In this document: in pieces, positions 17,277-25,256 of the stretch
Position numbering within the stretch: the stretch's first letter is position 1
Layout: each line of letters opens with the position of its first letter
DNA from: Hyphomonadaceae bacterium UBA1849
Lineage (GTDB): Bacteria > Pseudomonadota > Alphaproteobacteria > Caulobacterales > Hyphomonadaceae
Direction of reading: 5' to 3'
DNA length: 64,000 bases
Assembly (NCBI GenBank): GCA_002338565.1
Contig: DDIN01000008.1
Span: 238,894-302,893 of the forward strand
The notes under the pieces: generated by a model
Seen by the model: only the letters and a program-made list of their open reading frames with translations
What the model was told of the DNA's origin: nothing
Database searches by the model: none
Program-made: the position numbers and the translations under genes

Positions 17277-18554
17277 ATGTCTTTAGCCAATCAGGCTCGC
17301 GAGCAAAAAGATATTTACGACGTTGGTGAGATTCCACCGGAGTTCCACGTCCCAAAATTCATGCACGCATGGGCCATTCGCCGTGAGCGCCATGGTCGCC
17401 CGAATCAGGCGATGCAGCTAGAACAGGTTCCAGTGCCAGAAATCGATTCCGATGAGGTTCTGGTTCTCGTTATGGCCGCTGGTGTGAACTATAACGGTGT
17501 ATGGGCCGGTCTTGGTGAGCCAATTTCACCATTCGACGTACACAAAGCCGACTTCCACGTAGCTGGTTCCGACGCTTCAGGCATTGTCTGGGCTGTTGGC
17601 CGCAAAGTGACGCGTGTGAAGCCAGGCGACGAAGTTGTTATCCACTGTAACCAGGATGATGGCGACGACGAGGAATGTAATGGCGGCGACCCTATGTTTT
17701 CGCCAAGCCAGCGTATCTGGGGTTATGAAACTCCGGATGGTTCCTTCGCTCAATTCTGCCGCGTTCAGGCGCGCCAGTGTATGCCACGTCCTAAGCACCT
17801 CACATGGGAAGAGAGCGCGTGCTACACGCTGACGCTCGCTACCGCTTACCGCATGCTGTTCGGCCACCGTCCGCACGTTCTGCGTCCGGGTGAGCACGTC
17901 CTCGTCTGGGGTGCATCTGGCGGTCTCGGCTCGTTTGCGACACAGCTCTGCGCCGTCACCGGTGCACACGCCATTGGTGTCGTCTCGAACGAGGATAAAC
18001 GCGACTTTGTGATGAGTATGGGCGCTAAAGCCGTACTCAACCGGAAAGACTTTAATTGCTGGGGTCAGCTGCCGACCGTAAACGGCCCTGAGTTCAATGA
18101 TTACATGAAAGAGAGCCGTAAGTTCGGTAAGGCGATCTGGGAAATCACAGGCAAAAAAGACGTCGACATGGTGTTTGAACACCCTGGCGAGTCCACAATG
18201 CCGGTTTCTGTCTTCGTTGTGAAACGCGGCGGCATGGTCGTGATCTGTGCCGGTACAACAGGCTTCAACCTGACCATGGATGCCCGCTTCCTCTGGATGC
18301 GTCAGAAGCGTGTTCAGGGTTCCCACTTCGCGAACCTCAAACAGGCATCTCAGGCAAACCAACTCGTTATCGATCGCCGTATCGACCCGTGCATGTCCGA
18401 AGTCTTCCCATGGAGCGACATTCCGGAAGCACACGAGAAGATGCTCGATAACCAGCACCTTCCGGGCAATATGGCCGTTCTGGTTACATCTCCGAAGCCG
18501 GGCCTTCGCTCTGTTGAAGATGTTCTTGAGAACGCACCTGGCAAAGCGAGCTAA
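17277..18554 (+). CDS. ccr: Crotonyl-CoA carboxylase/reductase
   Basis: Ccr is the NADPH-dependent reductive carboxylation of crotonyl-CoA to (2S)-ethylmalonyl-CoA, the key step of the ethylmalonyl-CoA pathway. The 425-aa product has the family N-terminus (DVGEIPPEFHVPKFMHAWAIR), GVNYNGVWAGLGEP, the HCNQDDGDDEECNGGDPMFS insertion-like segment, and a Rossmann NADPH site (LVWGASGGLGSFATQL). Codon and base use are in line with the window. GGGGAG gives a strong ribosome site. It lies head-to-head with ecm and ends at a strong bidirectional terminator. Confidence 0.96.
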   Translation: MSLANQAREQKDIYDVGEIPPEFHVPKFMHAWAIRRERHGRPNQAMQLEQVPVPEIDSDEVLVLVMAAGVNYNGVWAGLGEPISPFDVHKADFHVAGSDASGIVWAVGRKVTRVKPGDEVVIHCNQDDGDDEECNGGDPMFSPSQRIWGYETPDGSFAQFCRVQARQCMPRPKHLTWEESACYTLTLATAYRMLFGHRPHVLRPGEHVLVWGASGGLGSFATQLCAVTGAHAIGVVSNEDKRDFVMSMGAKAVLNRKDFNCWGQLPTVNGPEFNDYMKESRKFGKAIWEITGKKDVDMVFEHPGESTMPVSVFVVKRGGMVVICAGTTGFNLTMDARFLWMRQKRVQGSHFANLKQASQANQLVIDRRIDPCMSEVFPWSDIPEAHEKMLDNQHLPGNMAVLVTSPKPGLRSVEDVLENAPGKAS

Positions 18555-18578
18555 GGCTCGCTTCAGCCAACCAGAATC

Positions 18579-18608
18579 AAAAAGGCCTGAGCGATGCTCA
18601 GGCCTTTT
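18579..18608. terminator. Bidirectional terminator between ccr and parA-like gene
   Basis: GGCCTGAGC - GAT - GCTCAGGCC is a nine-base stem flanked by A-run and T-run. It serves both ccr and the convergent ATPase gene. Confidence 0.92.
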
Positions 18609-18637
18609 CTTTATTCGGGGTCAAAACCTTTTAAGCA

Positions 18638-19432
18638 CTATGCGATGGCGTAGTTGGCACGCTGGCCCGGCTGAAGGTTCAGCTGACGGATGACCTGCGC
18701 CGCAAGGCGACGTGATTCCGTGCGTGCAGCGAGGAAGCTGCGCTGGATCGGCTCACCGGCAATATCGTCTACCGGGGTTACACCTGTTTCCATCATGATG
18801 CGGTAGCCTACGCGGTCAACCAGACCTTCGAGCAGGTCGATATTGGACTCTTCGCAGAAATCGAGCAGCTGTTCGCGCACGCTTTCGCCCACGCGGGTAA
18901 TCAGATGAGATTTGCGGTTCAGGCACATGAACCAGCCAAAGTCGGTTTTGTTGAGCTTTTGCGCGTGACGACGAACCAGATCGATCAGCTGTGAGTAAGG
19001 GCGGGTCGCCTGCATGCTCGGACCATTTGTCGGCATGATCTGATAGAGATCGACAGGGCTTTCAGTAACCGTTGTGATGACAAGATCAGCCACAAGGTGA
19101 GCCGCGATCACTTCGGGCTTCCAGACAGAAACCGTGTCAATCAGCAGAACATCATAGCCTTTGCGCGCGGCTTCTTCGGCCTGATTGCGGAAGCCCATCT
19201 GCCAGTCCTGCACGTCAGGATGACCGCCGGAGACATGGAGATCTGCGACGTTAGGGCTGTTCAGGTCTGCGAATTCACGCGCAGCCTCAAAGCGAGCCAG
19301 AGGTTTTGTCGACGTCTCAAGTTCGATGACCCGGGTCTTCAGTCCGCGTTGTGTAAGGGCTGTCGCCAGTACCGCACACAGTGTTGTTTTTCCCGTCCCA
19401 CCCTTGAAGCTGCCAATTGTTACGATCTTCAT
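18638..19432 (-). CDS. Orphan ParA/MinD-family ATPase
   Basis: This 264-aa protein has a deviant Walker A motif KGGTGKTT (residues 10-17), a DVLLIDT Walker B-like segment and the 2-domain arrangement of ParA/VirC1-type ATPases, which dimerise on ATP and pattern cargo over DNA or membrane. No parB, parS or conjugation gene adjoins it, so it is unlikely to be the chromosomal segregation ParA. It could position a protein complex or a plasmid-derived cargo. GGAGACGAC precedes the ATG. It is a single-gene unit. Confidence 0.82.
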   Translation of the reverse strand: MKIVTIGSFKGGTGKTTLCAVLATALTQRGLKTRVIELETSTKPLARFEAAREFADLNSPNVADLHVSGGHPDVQDWQMGFRNQAEEAARKGYDVLLIDTVSVWKPEVIAAHLVADLVITTVTESPVDLYQIMPTNGPSMQATRPYSQLIDLVRRHAQKLNKTDFGWFMCLNRKSHLITRVGESVREQLLDFCEESNIDLLEGLVDRVGYRIMMETGVTPVDDIAGEPIQRSFLAARTESRRLAAQVIRQLNLQPGQRANYAIA

Positions 19433-19643
19433 GTCGTCTCCAGGTTCGTTTGGTGCGCCCTGAGCGCACGATTTAAACGAGTACCAGCAACAAAAATACC
19501 AAGCTGTAGAGTTAACGTATCACTGCGTTTTCAAGACTCGCAACAGCGCTCGCGCAAAAGGGGATATTCCTGCAAAGAATTTTTATAATTCACTGTTTTC
19601 CTTATACTTTGCCTGAAAAGCAAGCAGACACTTCTTTCAATTC

Positions 19644-19657
19644 TGGATTAAAATCCA
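19644..19657. promoter_or_regulatory. 14-bp palindrome TGGATT-AA-AATCCA
   Basis: A perfect six-base inverted repeat lies within the AT-rich spacer upstream of the ParA-like gene. It may be an operator; the distance to the start codon (over 200 bases) makes this weak. Confidence 0.25.
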
Positions 19658-19682
19658 AAGAATCAAACAGATTCAAAAGGTT

Positions 19683-19712
19683 AAAAAAAAGGCCCGATTT
19701 TCATCGGGCCTC
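19683..19712 (-). terminator. Terminator of the acyl-CoA dehydrogenase operon
   Basis: GGCCCGAT - TTTC - ATCGGGCC forms an eight-base stem. On the minus strand it is followed by eight T. It lies about 50 bases past the stop codon of the 378-aa dehydrogenase gene. Confidence 0.9.
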
Positions 19713-19760
19713 TCGCTTGATGCGGGAATTGGGACAGTCAGAGTCCCTTTTCAGGACAGT

Positions 19761-20897
19761 CTAGAAGCCGTGCAGGCTCGCAAAGCGCTCCTTATGGAAG
19801 CCTTCGCCGCCGAACATGGCTTCAACCACGCGCGCACGCTTGATGAAGAAACCTGCATCATGTTCGTCCGTCATGCCGATACCGCCATGCATCTGGATTG
19901 TCTCGTTCGTGACGAGGTGTGCCAGATGAGAGGCTTTAGCTTTGGCAAGAGACGCCATCTGAGCAACATCATCACGTCCTTCATCGAGGGCTGCCAGAGC
20001 GCCTGCCACGCAAGAACGGGTCTGCTCGATTTCAGAGAACATGATCGCTGCACGGTGCTGCAGTGACTGGAAAGAACCAATCAGCTGACCGAACTGCTTA
20101 CGCGTTTGCAGATATTCATGCGTCAATTCAAACGCCGCGACAGAGAGGCCGAGCAGTTCAGCTGCTGCACCAATACGGCCGCGGTCGAGCACTGAGTCCA
20201 GAAGCGCAAACCCGCCACCGACTTCGCCCAGAACGTCTGCAGCCGGAACTACAACGCCGTTCAGTTCAAGGTTCGCCGCACCATGATAATCAAGCGTGCT
20301 GAGCTCGCTGATTGTCAGACCGTCAGTCTCACGAGGCACCATGAACAGCGTGATGCCGTCTGTATCACCCGCAGAACCGGACGTACGCGCCGCGATGATG
20401 AAGAGGTCAGCGAAATGGCCGTTTGGCACGAACACTTTCTTACCGGTGAGCGTGTAGCCGCCACCTGCTGCTTCAGCCGTCATCGCGACATTAGCCGGCG
20501 CGTGGTGCGCATGCTCGTCCACTGCCAGAGCCGTTGTGATCTTGCCTTCAGCGATCTTTGGCAGAACCGTAGATTTCTGTGCCTCGGTGCCGCCAAGAAC
20601 CAGCGCCGATACGCCGACCATAGCCGTTTGCAGAAGCGGTGAAGATGCCAGTGTGCGGCCTTGTGCTTCCAGCACCTGGCCCATACCCACATAACCAAAC
20701 TCGGAACCGCCGAACTCTTCCGGCACCAGAACGCCATACCAGCCCATTTCGGCCATAGCGCCCCAGCTTTCCGGGTCTTTACCGTTTGCGCCCGCATTAC
20801 GTTGCTTGCGGAAGTGTGTGAGTGAGAGCCGCTCGGACATAAAATCCTGAGCGGCTTCCTTGAGCATGTTCTGCTCTTCAGTAAGTACGAATGTCAT
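19761..20897 (-). CDS. Acyl-CoA dehydrogenase, 378-aa subunit
   Basis: This is an FAD-dependent acyl-CoA dehydrogenase that introduces an alpha-beta double bond into an acyl-CoA. The N-, middle- and C-domains are complete. The C-terminal QMHGGIGMTDEHDAGFFIKRA is the FAD-binding region of the smaller, divergent subunit type. It is encoded in one operon with a second dehydrogenase of 404 aa. Adjacent unequal pairs of this kind form alpha2-beta2 heterotetramers in actinobacterial steroid and acyl side-chain catabolism, and the same may apply here (inference). The start codon overlaps the stop of the small membrane protein gene (ATGA), indicating coupled translation. Confidence 0.88.
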   Translation of the reverse strand: MTFVLTEEQNMLKEAAQDFMSERLSLTHFRKQRNAGANGKDPESWGAMAEMGWYGVLVPEEFGGSEFGYVGMGQVLEAQGRTLASSPLLQTAMVGVSALVLGGTEAQKSTVLPKIAEGKITTALAVDEHAHHAPANVAMTAEAAGGGYTLTGKKVFVPNGHFADLFIIAARTSGSAGDTDGITLFMVPRETDGLTISELSTLDYHGAANLELNGVVVPAADVLGEVGGGFALLDSVLDRGRIGAAAELLGLSVAAFELTHEYLQTRKQFGQLIGSFQSLQHRAAIMFSEIEQTRSCVAGALAALDEGRDDVAQMASLAKAKASHLAHLVTNETIQMHGGIGMTDEHDAGFFIKRARVVEAMFGGEGFHKERFASLHGF

Positions 20898-21214
20898 GAG
20901 AATGTATCCTCAAAATCCTGTTTCTCAGTTCTGGAAAGACGCTCTTGCCGAATTTCTCCGAAGGGCCGTCCAATGCGTTGTCCAAGCCAGAAAAAGGCCA
21001 GCCAAAAACCGGCAATGACGATCAGTATAAGAAGAACATCGAACGATAATCGTCCGCCTTGCGCCAAAAATACCGAAAGAAAAATCAGCAGCGAAACCAG
21101 AACTCCAATGCCTGTCGACGTCCATTTGACCGTTGGTTTGTCACCGTAGACCTTGCTAATTCCTCCCGAAATCAGCGGTACAGCAAACATCACCAGAGCC
21201 ATCAGAAGCATCAT
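20894..21214 (-). CDS. Small membrane protein encoded between the two acyl-CoA dehydrogenases
   Basis: This 106-aa protein has three predicted membrane segments (about residues 1-20, 33-52 and 58-79) and a charged C-terminal tail (RPFGEIRQERLSRTEKQDFED). I do not recognise a family. It starts 9 bases after the upstream dehydrogenase stop and overlaps the next start by four bases, so it is an integral part of the operon. It may anchor the dehydrogenase complex to the membrane or connect it to electron transfer; both are inference. Confidence 0.72.
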   Translation of the reverse strand: MMLLMALVMFAVPLISGGISKVYGDKPTVKWTSTGIGVLVSLLIFLSVFLAQGGRLSFDVLLILIVIAGFWLAFFWLGQRIGRPFGEIRQERLSRTEKQDFEDTFS

Positions 21215-21223
21215 ATCAAGCGG

Positions 21224-22438
21224 TTATCCCTTGTGCTCTTTCAGTCCGAGAACGCGCTTCGCGATCACATTGAGGTTCACCTCTGAGGTGCCACCTTCAA
21301 TCGAGTTCGCTTTGGCCCGCAGCATCGCTTTATTGGACGCTAGCTCCAGATCAGTGAAGCCCTCGCCTTCCCAGCCAAGCCCCTGATAGCCCAGCGTTTC
21401 GACAGTCATTTCTGTCTTCTTCTGGTTCAGCTTCGCCGCAGCATATTTCACGATGCTCGCCGTGTGACCGACTTCCTCGCCAGCCTTGGATTGCTCTGCC
21501 ATGCGGGCAACCGTCAGCTTGAAGGCTTTGTCATCCATGGCGAGATCCGCCAGACGCATACGAAGGTCCGGATCGAGCAGTTTGCCGCTCGCATCTGTGC
21601 CCACATACTCTTTCGCGCGCTCGTAAAGCGGCGGTGTGCCAGCACGGTCCGCGCCGAAGCCAGTCGCAGAGATGTTTGAACGCTCATACTGGAGAAGACG
21701 TTTCGCAATCTCCCAGCCGCCATTCAGACGACCTACGAGGTGATCCTTTGGAACCTTCACATCGTTGAAGAAGGTTTCACAGAATGGAGACGAACCGGAG
21801 ATCAGCTTGATCGGACGCGCTTCGACGCCTTCGCTTTCCATGTCGAACAGGAGGAAGGAGATGCCTTCATGCTTTTTGGAAGTGTCGGTACGAACCAGAC
21901 AGAAGATCCAGTCAGCCTGATCGGCATAAGACGTCCATACCTTCTGGCCATTCACCAGCCAGTGATCGCCTTTGTCTTCACACTTGGTCTGAAGGCCAGC
22001 AAGGTCAGAGCCAGCGCCCGGCTCTGAATAGCCCTGACACCAGCGGATCTTACCTTTGACGATGTCCGGCAGGAATTTCTGCTTCTGCTCTTCATTGGCA
22101 TATTCCAGAAGAACAGGGCCAAGCATCCAGAGACCGAAAGAGTTCAGCGCAGGACGCGCTTTGATGCGCTTGAGTTCCTGCTGCAGGATAAGGTTCTCTT
22201 CCTTGGTAAGGCCACCGCCACCATAAGCTTTCGGCCATGTTGGCGCTGTCCAGCCTTTAGCGGCCATGCGCTCGAGCCAGAGCTTGGAGTCCGGATTTTT
22301 GAATTTTTCTTTGCGGCCGCCCCACACGGTTTCGTCTTCTACTTGCGGGGTGCGCATGCTCGCCGGGCAGTTCTCTTCCAGCCAGGCCCGTGTTTCAGCC
22401 CTGAACTGGTCAAGGGTCGGGTCCATTCCGTCCGCCAT
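21224..22438 (-). CDS. Acyl-CoA dehydrogenase, 404-aa subunit
   Basis: This FAD-dependent acyl-CoA dehydrogenase is the first gene of the three-gene operon. It has the large-subunit N-terminus (FRAETRAWLEENCPASMR), a middle beta domain (CQGYSEPGAGSDLAGLQT, the FAD/substrate segment), and a C-terminal SIEGGTSEVNLNVIAKRVLGL that contacts FAD. The substrate is not deducible; related enzymes act on branched, cyclic or long acyl-CoAs. The promoter region contains a perfect palindrome (22489-22502). GGGAG precedes the ATG. Confidence 0.9.
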   Translation of the reverse strand: MADGMDPTLDQFRAETRAWLEENCPASMRTPQVEDETVWGGRKEKFKNPDSKLWLERMAAKGWTAPTWPKAYGGGGLTKEENLILQQELKRIKARPALNSFGLWMLGPVLLEYANEEQKQKFLPDIVKGKIRWCQGYSEPGAGSDLAGLQTKCEDKGDHWLVNGQKVWTSYADQADWIFCLVRTDTSKKHEGISFLLFDMESEGVEARPIKLISGSSPFCETFFNDVKVPKDHLVGRLNGGWEIAKRLLQYERSNISATGFGADRAGTPPLYERAKEYVGTDASGKLLDPDLRMRLADLAMDDKAFKLTVARMAEQSKAGEEVGHTASIVKYAAAKLNQKKTEMTVETLGYQGLGWEGEGFTDLELASNKAMLRAKANSIEGGTSEVNLNVIAKRVLGLKEHKG

Positions 22439-22488
22439 TTTATTCTCCCTCGTGACGTATTTTATCGGGTTCAGCCCTGAAGGCTTTA

Positions 22489-22502
22489 GATAGTAAACTA
22501 TC
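22489..22502. promoter_or_regulatory. Perfect palindrome upstream of the acyl-CoA dehydrogenase operon
   Basis: GATAGT-AA-ACTATC lies 51-64 bases before the 404-aa dehydrogenase start codon, a promoter-proximal position fitting a TetR-type repressor. The palindrome is seen; the regulator is not identified. Confidence 0.5.
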
Positions 22503-22652
22503 GTGAACCACTTAAGGTTACTCAGTCTTATTCTGTAAATCTAGCCAATGTGTGCCCCTATCCCAGCGTAAAGAAGCACGTTTTTCGATCTATACTGAAA
22601 AATCCGATGTTTCCCGGCATATCCTGCCCGAACATACCCGTTATGCCGTAGC

Positions 22653-22669
22653 GTCACGCGTTGACGCAC
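22653..22669. promoter_or_regulatory. Inverted repeat GCGTCA-N5-TGACGC upstream of the flavin monooxygenase
   Basis: Perfect six-base arms with a CGCGT centre lie 73 bases before the monooxygenase start codon. A probable transcription-factor site; function inferred. Confidence 0.4.
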
Positions 22670-22741
22670 ACGTAAAGCCCCATACACTCCACTTAAAAGC
22701 GCGGCCCGTTTGAGACGCCGCACAATACAGGGAGAGACAAG

Positions 22742-24121
22742 ATGGGTTTCAACGGCGCAGCCCACCTGCCGAAAGTCTGCATTATCGGTGCAGGCCCGTC
22801 CGGCTTCACCACTGCCAAACGTCTGAAGGATGCGAACATCCCGTATGACTGTTTTGAGGTCTCGGACAATATTGGCGGCAACTGGTATTTTAACAATCCG
22901 AACGGCATGTCATCCTGCTATGAAAGCCTGCACATCGACACGTCGAAATGGCGTCTGGCGTTCGAGGATTTTCCCGTTCCGAAGGACTGGCCGGACTTTC
23001 CGCACCATTCCCAGCTGCTTCAATACTTCCATGACTATGTAGACCATTTCGGTGTGCGCGAGACGATCACCTTCAACACGGGTGTCGACCATGCTGCCCG
23101 ACGAGATGACGGTCTCTGGGAGGTTCGCCTCTCAACTGGCGAAACGCGGGTGTATGACGCGTTGATTGTCGCCAATGGTCACCATTGGGACCCGCGCATT
23201 CCGGATGAGTATCCGGGTGAGTTTGATGGATATCAGGTCCATAGCCACCATTACCGCGACCCGTTTGAGCCATATGATTTTCGCGGCAAGAAAGTCATGG
23301 TCGTCGGCGGTGGAAATTCGGCCATGGATATTTCATCCGAACTCTCCCAACGGCCGATTGCCGACACGCTCTACATCTCGCTACGTCGCGGCATATGGGT
23401 ATTGCCAAAATACATGAACGGAAAACCGGCGGACAAAGCCGTACTTCCGGCATGGCTGCCTTCTGGCCTTGGCCGAAAGCTCGCCCGCGGCGCCATCAAA
23501 AAGTCCATCGGCAATATGGAAGATTACGGACTTCCAAAGCCTGACCATGAACCGCTTGAAGGTCATCCGTCTGTCTCGGGTGAATTCCTCACACGCGTCG
23601 GCTGCGGTGATATCAACGTGAAGGGAGCAATTGACCGGCTGGACGGCAATGGCGTCGTCTTCAAGGATGGCACACGCGAAGAGATCGATGCCATCGTGTG
23701 GGCGACCGGATATAAAATTAGCTTCCCGTTCTTCTCTGACGACCTTCTGAAACCCGATGCAAACCATAAGTTCGACCTATTCAAGCGTATGGTGCGCGAC
23801 GGATTTGATAATCTGTTCTTTGTCGGACTGGCACAGCCTCTGCCGACCCTCGTCAATCTGGCCGAACAACAGGCCAAACTCATCGCAGCTTATCTAACGG
23901 GCGAATACGCTCTCCCCCCGCGCGAAGAGATGCAGGCGATCACTAAGAAAGACGACGAATTTCACCGTGGGCATTTCTACGCCTCGCCGCGCCACACCAT
24001 TCAGATCGACTTCAATGCTTATTGCAAGGATCTGAACCGCGAGCTGAAACTCGGCGAAGCGCGCGCAATTTCGAAACAAAAGGCCCTCCCGGTTCCACCA
24101 CGCGCCATGGAAACGGCCTGA
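22742..24121 (+). CDS. Flavin-containing monooxygenase
   Basis: This 459-aa FAD/NADPH monooxygenase (class B) has GAGPSG at 16-21 (FAD Rossmann), the monooxygenase fingerprint F-x-G-x(3)-H-x(3)-Y at 161-171, GGGNSA at 189-194 (NADPH Rossmann), and a WATGY motif. The substrate could be a nucleophilic N/S compound or a ketone (Baeyer-Villiger activity cannot be excluded). The GGGAGAG site is well placed. It is divergent from an acyl-CoA dehydrogenase operon, which would suit the oxidation of a hydrocarbon-like or cyclic substrate feeding acyl-CoA metabolism (inference). Confidence 0.9.
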   Translation: MGFNGAAHLPKVCIIGAGPSGFTTAKRLKDANIPYDCFEVSDNIGGNWYFNNPNGMSSCYESLHIDTSKWRLAFEDFPVPKDWPDFPHHSQLLQYFHDYVDHFGVRETITFNTGVDHAARRDDGLWEVRLSTGETRVYDALIVANGHHWDPRIPDEYPGEFDGYQVHSHHYRDPFEPYDFRGKKVMVVGGGNSAMDISSELSQRPIADTLYISLRRGIWVLPKYMNGKPADKAVLPAWLPSGLGRKLARGAIKKSIGNMEDYGLPKPDHEPLEGHPSVSGEFLTRVGCGDINVKGAIDRLDGNGVVFKDGTREEIDAIVWATGYKISFPFFSDDLLKPDANHKFDLFKRMVRDGFDNLFFVGLAQPLPTLVNLAEQQAKLIAAYLTGEYALPPREEMQAITKKDDEFHRGHFYASPRHTIQIDFNAYCKDLNRELKLGEARAISKQKALPVPPRAMETA

Positions 24122-24137
24122 CGCTACAAAAAGAATA

Positions 24138-24157
24138 CCCCGGACTAGCGTCCGGGG
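24138..24157. terminator. Hairpin between convergent genes
   Basis: CCCCGGAC - TAGC - GTCCGGGG is a perfect eight-base stem 17 bases after the monooxygenase stop. The T-rich flank is on the minus strand, so it probably serves the small secreted protein gene best. Confidence 0.65.
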
Positions 24158-24183
24158 CACTCTCTATCAGCAGCTCACGAAGC

Positions 24184-24783
24184 CTATCGTGAACCGGCTG
24201 ATGCTTCCACGTTTGCACGGAATTCTGCTTCGTCCGCATCGAGTACGACAGCGTTTGCGTCAGCATGGAATGCAGCGCTATCACCCGCGACCTGTATAGT
24301 CTCGGCATCGGCCTCACCATTGCCACGGACATAAATCATACCGTCATTCATGCGGTCGACTGTGCCAACTTGCGCACCGTCACGTGTGTAGACGGTTACA
24401 GGCGTTGGCACCGGCTCGACGCGCGTATTGATGCGTGTCGCCTGCCAGCCTTCGTTGCGGGCTTCCACGACACCCTGGTTCGTCTCTTCACGCATCATTT
24501 CGGCGCGATCGCGGAGCTGATCACCTAATCGATCACTGGCGCTTTCAAGCTCGTATGAGTCGAGCGAGCCCTCAAGGCTTGTTGCCAGCGTACTTTCTAC
24601 GGGCACTGTATCAGCGTCGAATACAGACGTAGCGGATGTGTCTACTGTTGTCTGAAGGTCCATGCCTTCACCCACGCTCGTGCCGAGCTGGCCTGTCGTG
24701 TCAGATGTGACCGAGCCAAGCTGCGCAGTCGCTGTGCCTGTCAGAAGAGCGATCGATGCGGCGGATGTAATGAGATATTTCAT
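24184..24783 (-). CDS. Secreted protein of unknown function (199 aa)
   Basis: An N-terminal signal peptide (MKYLITSAASIALLTGTATA) precedes a Thr/Ser/Asp-rich segment, then a helical stretch (residues about 75-115: ASDRLGDQLRDRAEMMREE), then a beta-rich end with GAQVGTVDRMNDGMIYVRG, which resembles a short PRC-barrel-like or KOW-like strand pair. No family can be assigned with confidence. GGAGG precedes the ATG. It is a monocistronic envelope protein. Confidence 0.7.
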   Translation of the reverse strand: MKYLITSAASIALLTGTATAQLGSVTSDTTGQLGTSVGEGMDLQTTVDTSATSVFDADTVPVESTLATSLEGSLDSYELESASDRLGDQLRDRAEMMREETNQGVVEARNEGWQATRINTRVEPVPTPVTVYTRDGAQVGTVDRMNDGMIYVRGNGEADAETIQVAGDSAAFHADANAVVLDADEAEFRANVEASAGSR

Positions 24784-24875
24784 AAGTTTTCCTCCGTTTT
24801 TTACCTATGGCAAATCAACGGAGACGGCCGGGCTGATGTTCCAAAACAATCCGATGAAACATCTGTAATGCCGAC

Positions 24876-25112
24876 TTAAAAGCGGCCGAGAAGACCTTTT
24901 CCAGGCCCTGTCTCATAACCCAGAATATTTACCAGGTGCACGAAGAACAGGATCGCTACAAACGCGCTGACAATCATAATAAGTCGCCAGGGCAGCAGTT
25001 TCGGACGCATATCATCTCGCGGCGCACTGGCGCGATACGAAGAGAAAACCGCGAAACCAGCCATCACCATCAAGCCGATAACGCTTAAAATCATATCAGT
25101 TGAAATCGCCAT
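24876..25112 (-). CDS. Small two-segment membrane protein (78 aa)
   Basis: This 78-aa frame has hydrophobic segments at about residues 7-26 and 44-65, separated by a basic loop (SYRASAPRDDMRPKLLP). Its pattern of hydrophobic helices and positive cytoplasmic loop looks genuine, but no family is recognised. The neighbouring MscS-like gene is divergent. Confidence 0.55.
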   Translation of the reverse strand: MAISTDMILSVIGLMVMAGFAVFSSYRASAPRDDMRPKLLPWRLIMIVSAFVAILFFVHLVNILGYETGPGKGLLGRF

Positions 25113-25256
25113 GCCTGCCTAACGCGGTTTTACGGAACAGTTCCGGAGCTGAGGCTTTAACATTTAGGGACAATCAAAGAGACGCCAAGCCTGCTTCTTC
25201 CAGCTTTGCCGGGATGCGGGCATTTTTGCGTTTCCGGATCGATAAAGGATGACAGT

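Larger units (their letters stand above)
19433..19760. other. Intergenic region between parA-like promoter and the acyl-CoA dehydrogenase gene
   Basis: This AT-richer 328-base region carries the promoter of the ParA-like gene and the terminator of the acyl-CoA dehydrogenase unit. A perfect TGGATT-AA-AATCCA palindrome lies at 19644-19657. I see no credible coding frame or tRNA-like cloverleaf in it. Confidence 0.6.
22439..22741. other. Divergent promoter region, dehydrogenase operon / flavin monooxygenase
   Basis: These 303 bases lie between two divergent transcription units. I see two perfect inverted repeats, 22489-22502 and 22653-22669, described separately. No coding frame or RNA gene is apparent. 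Confidence 0.7.
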
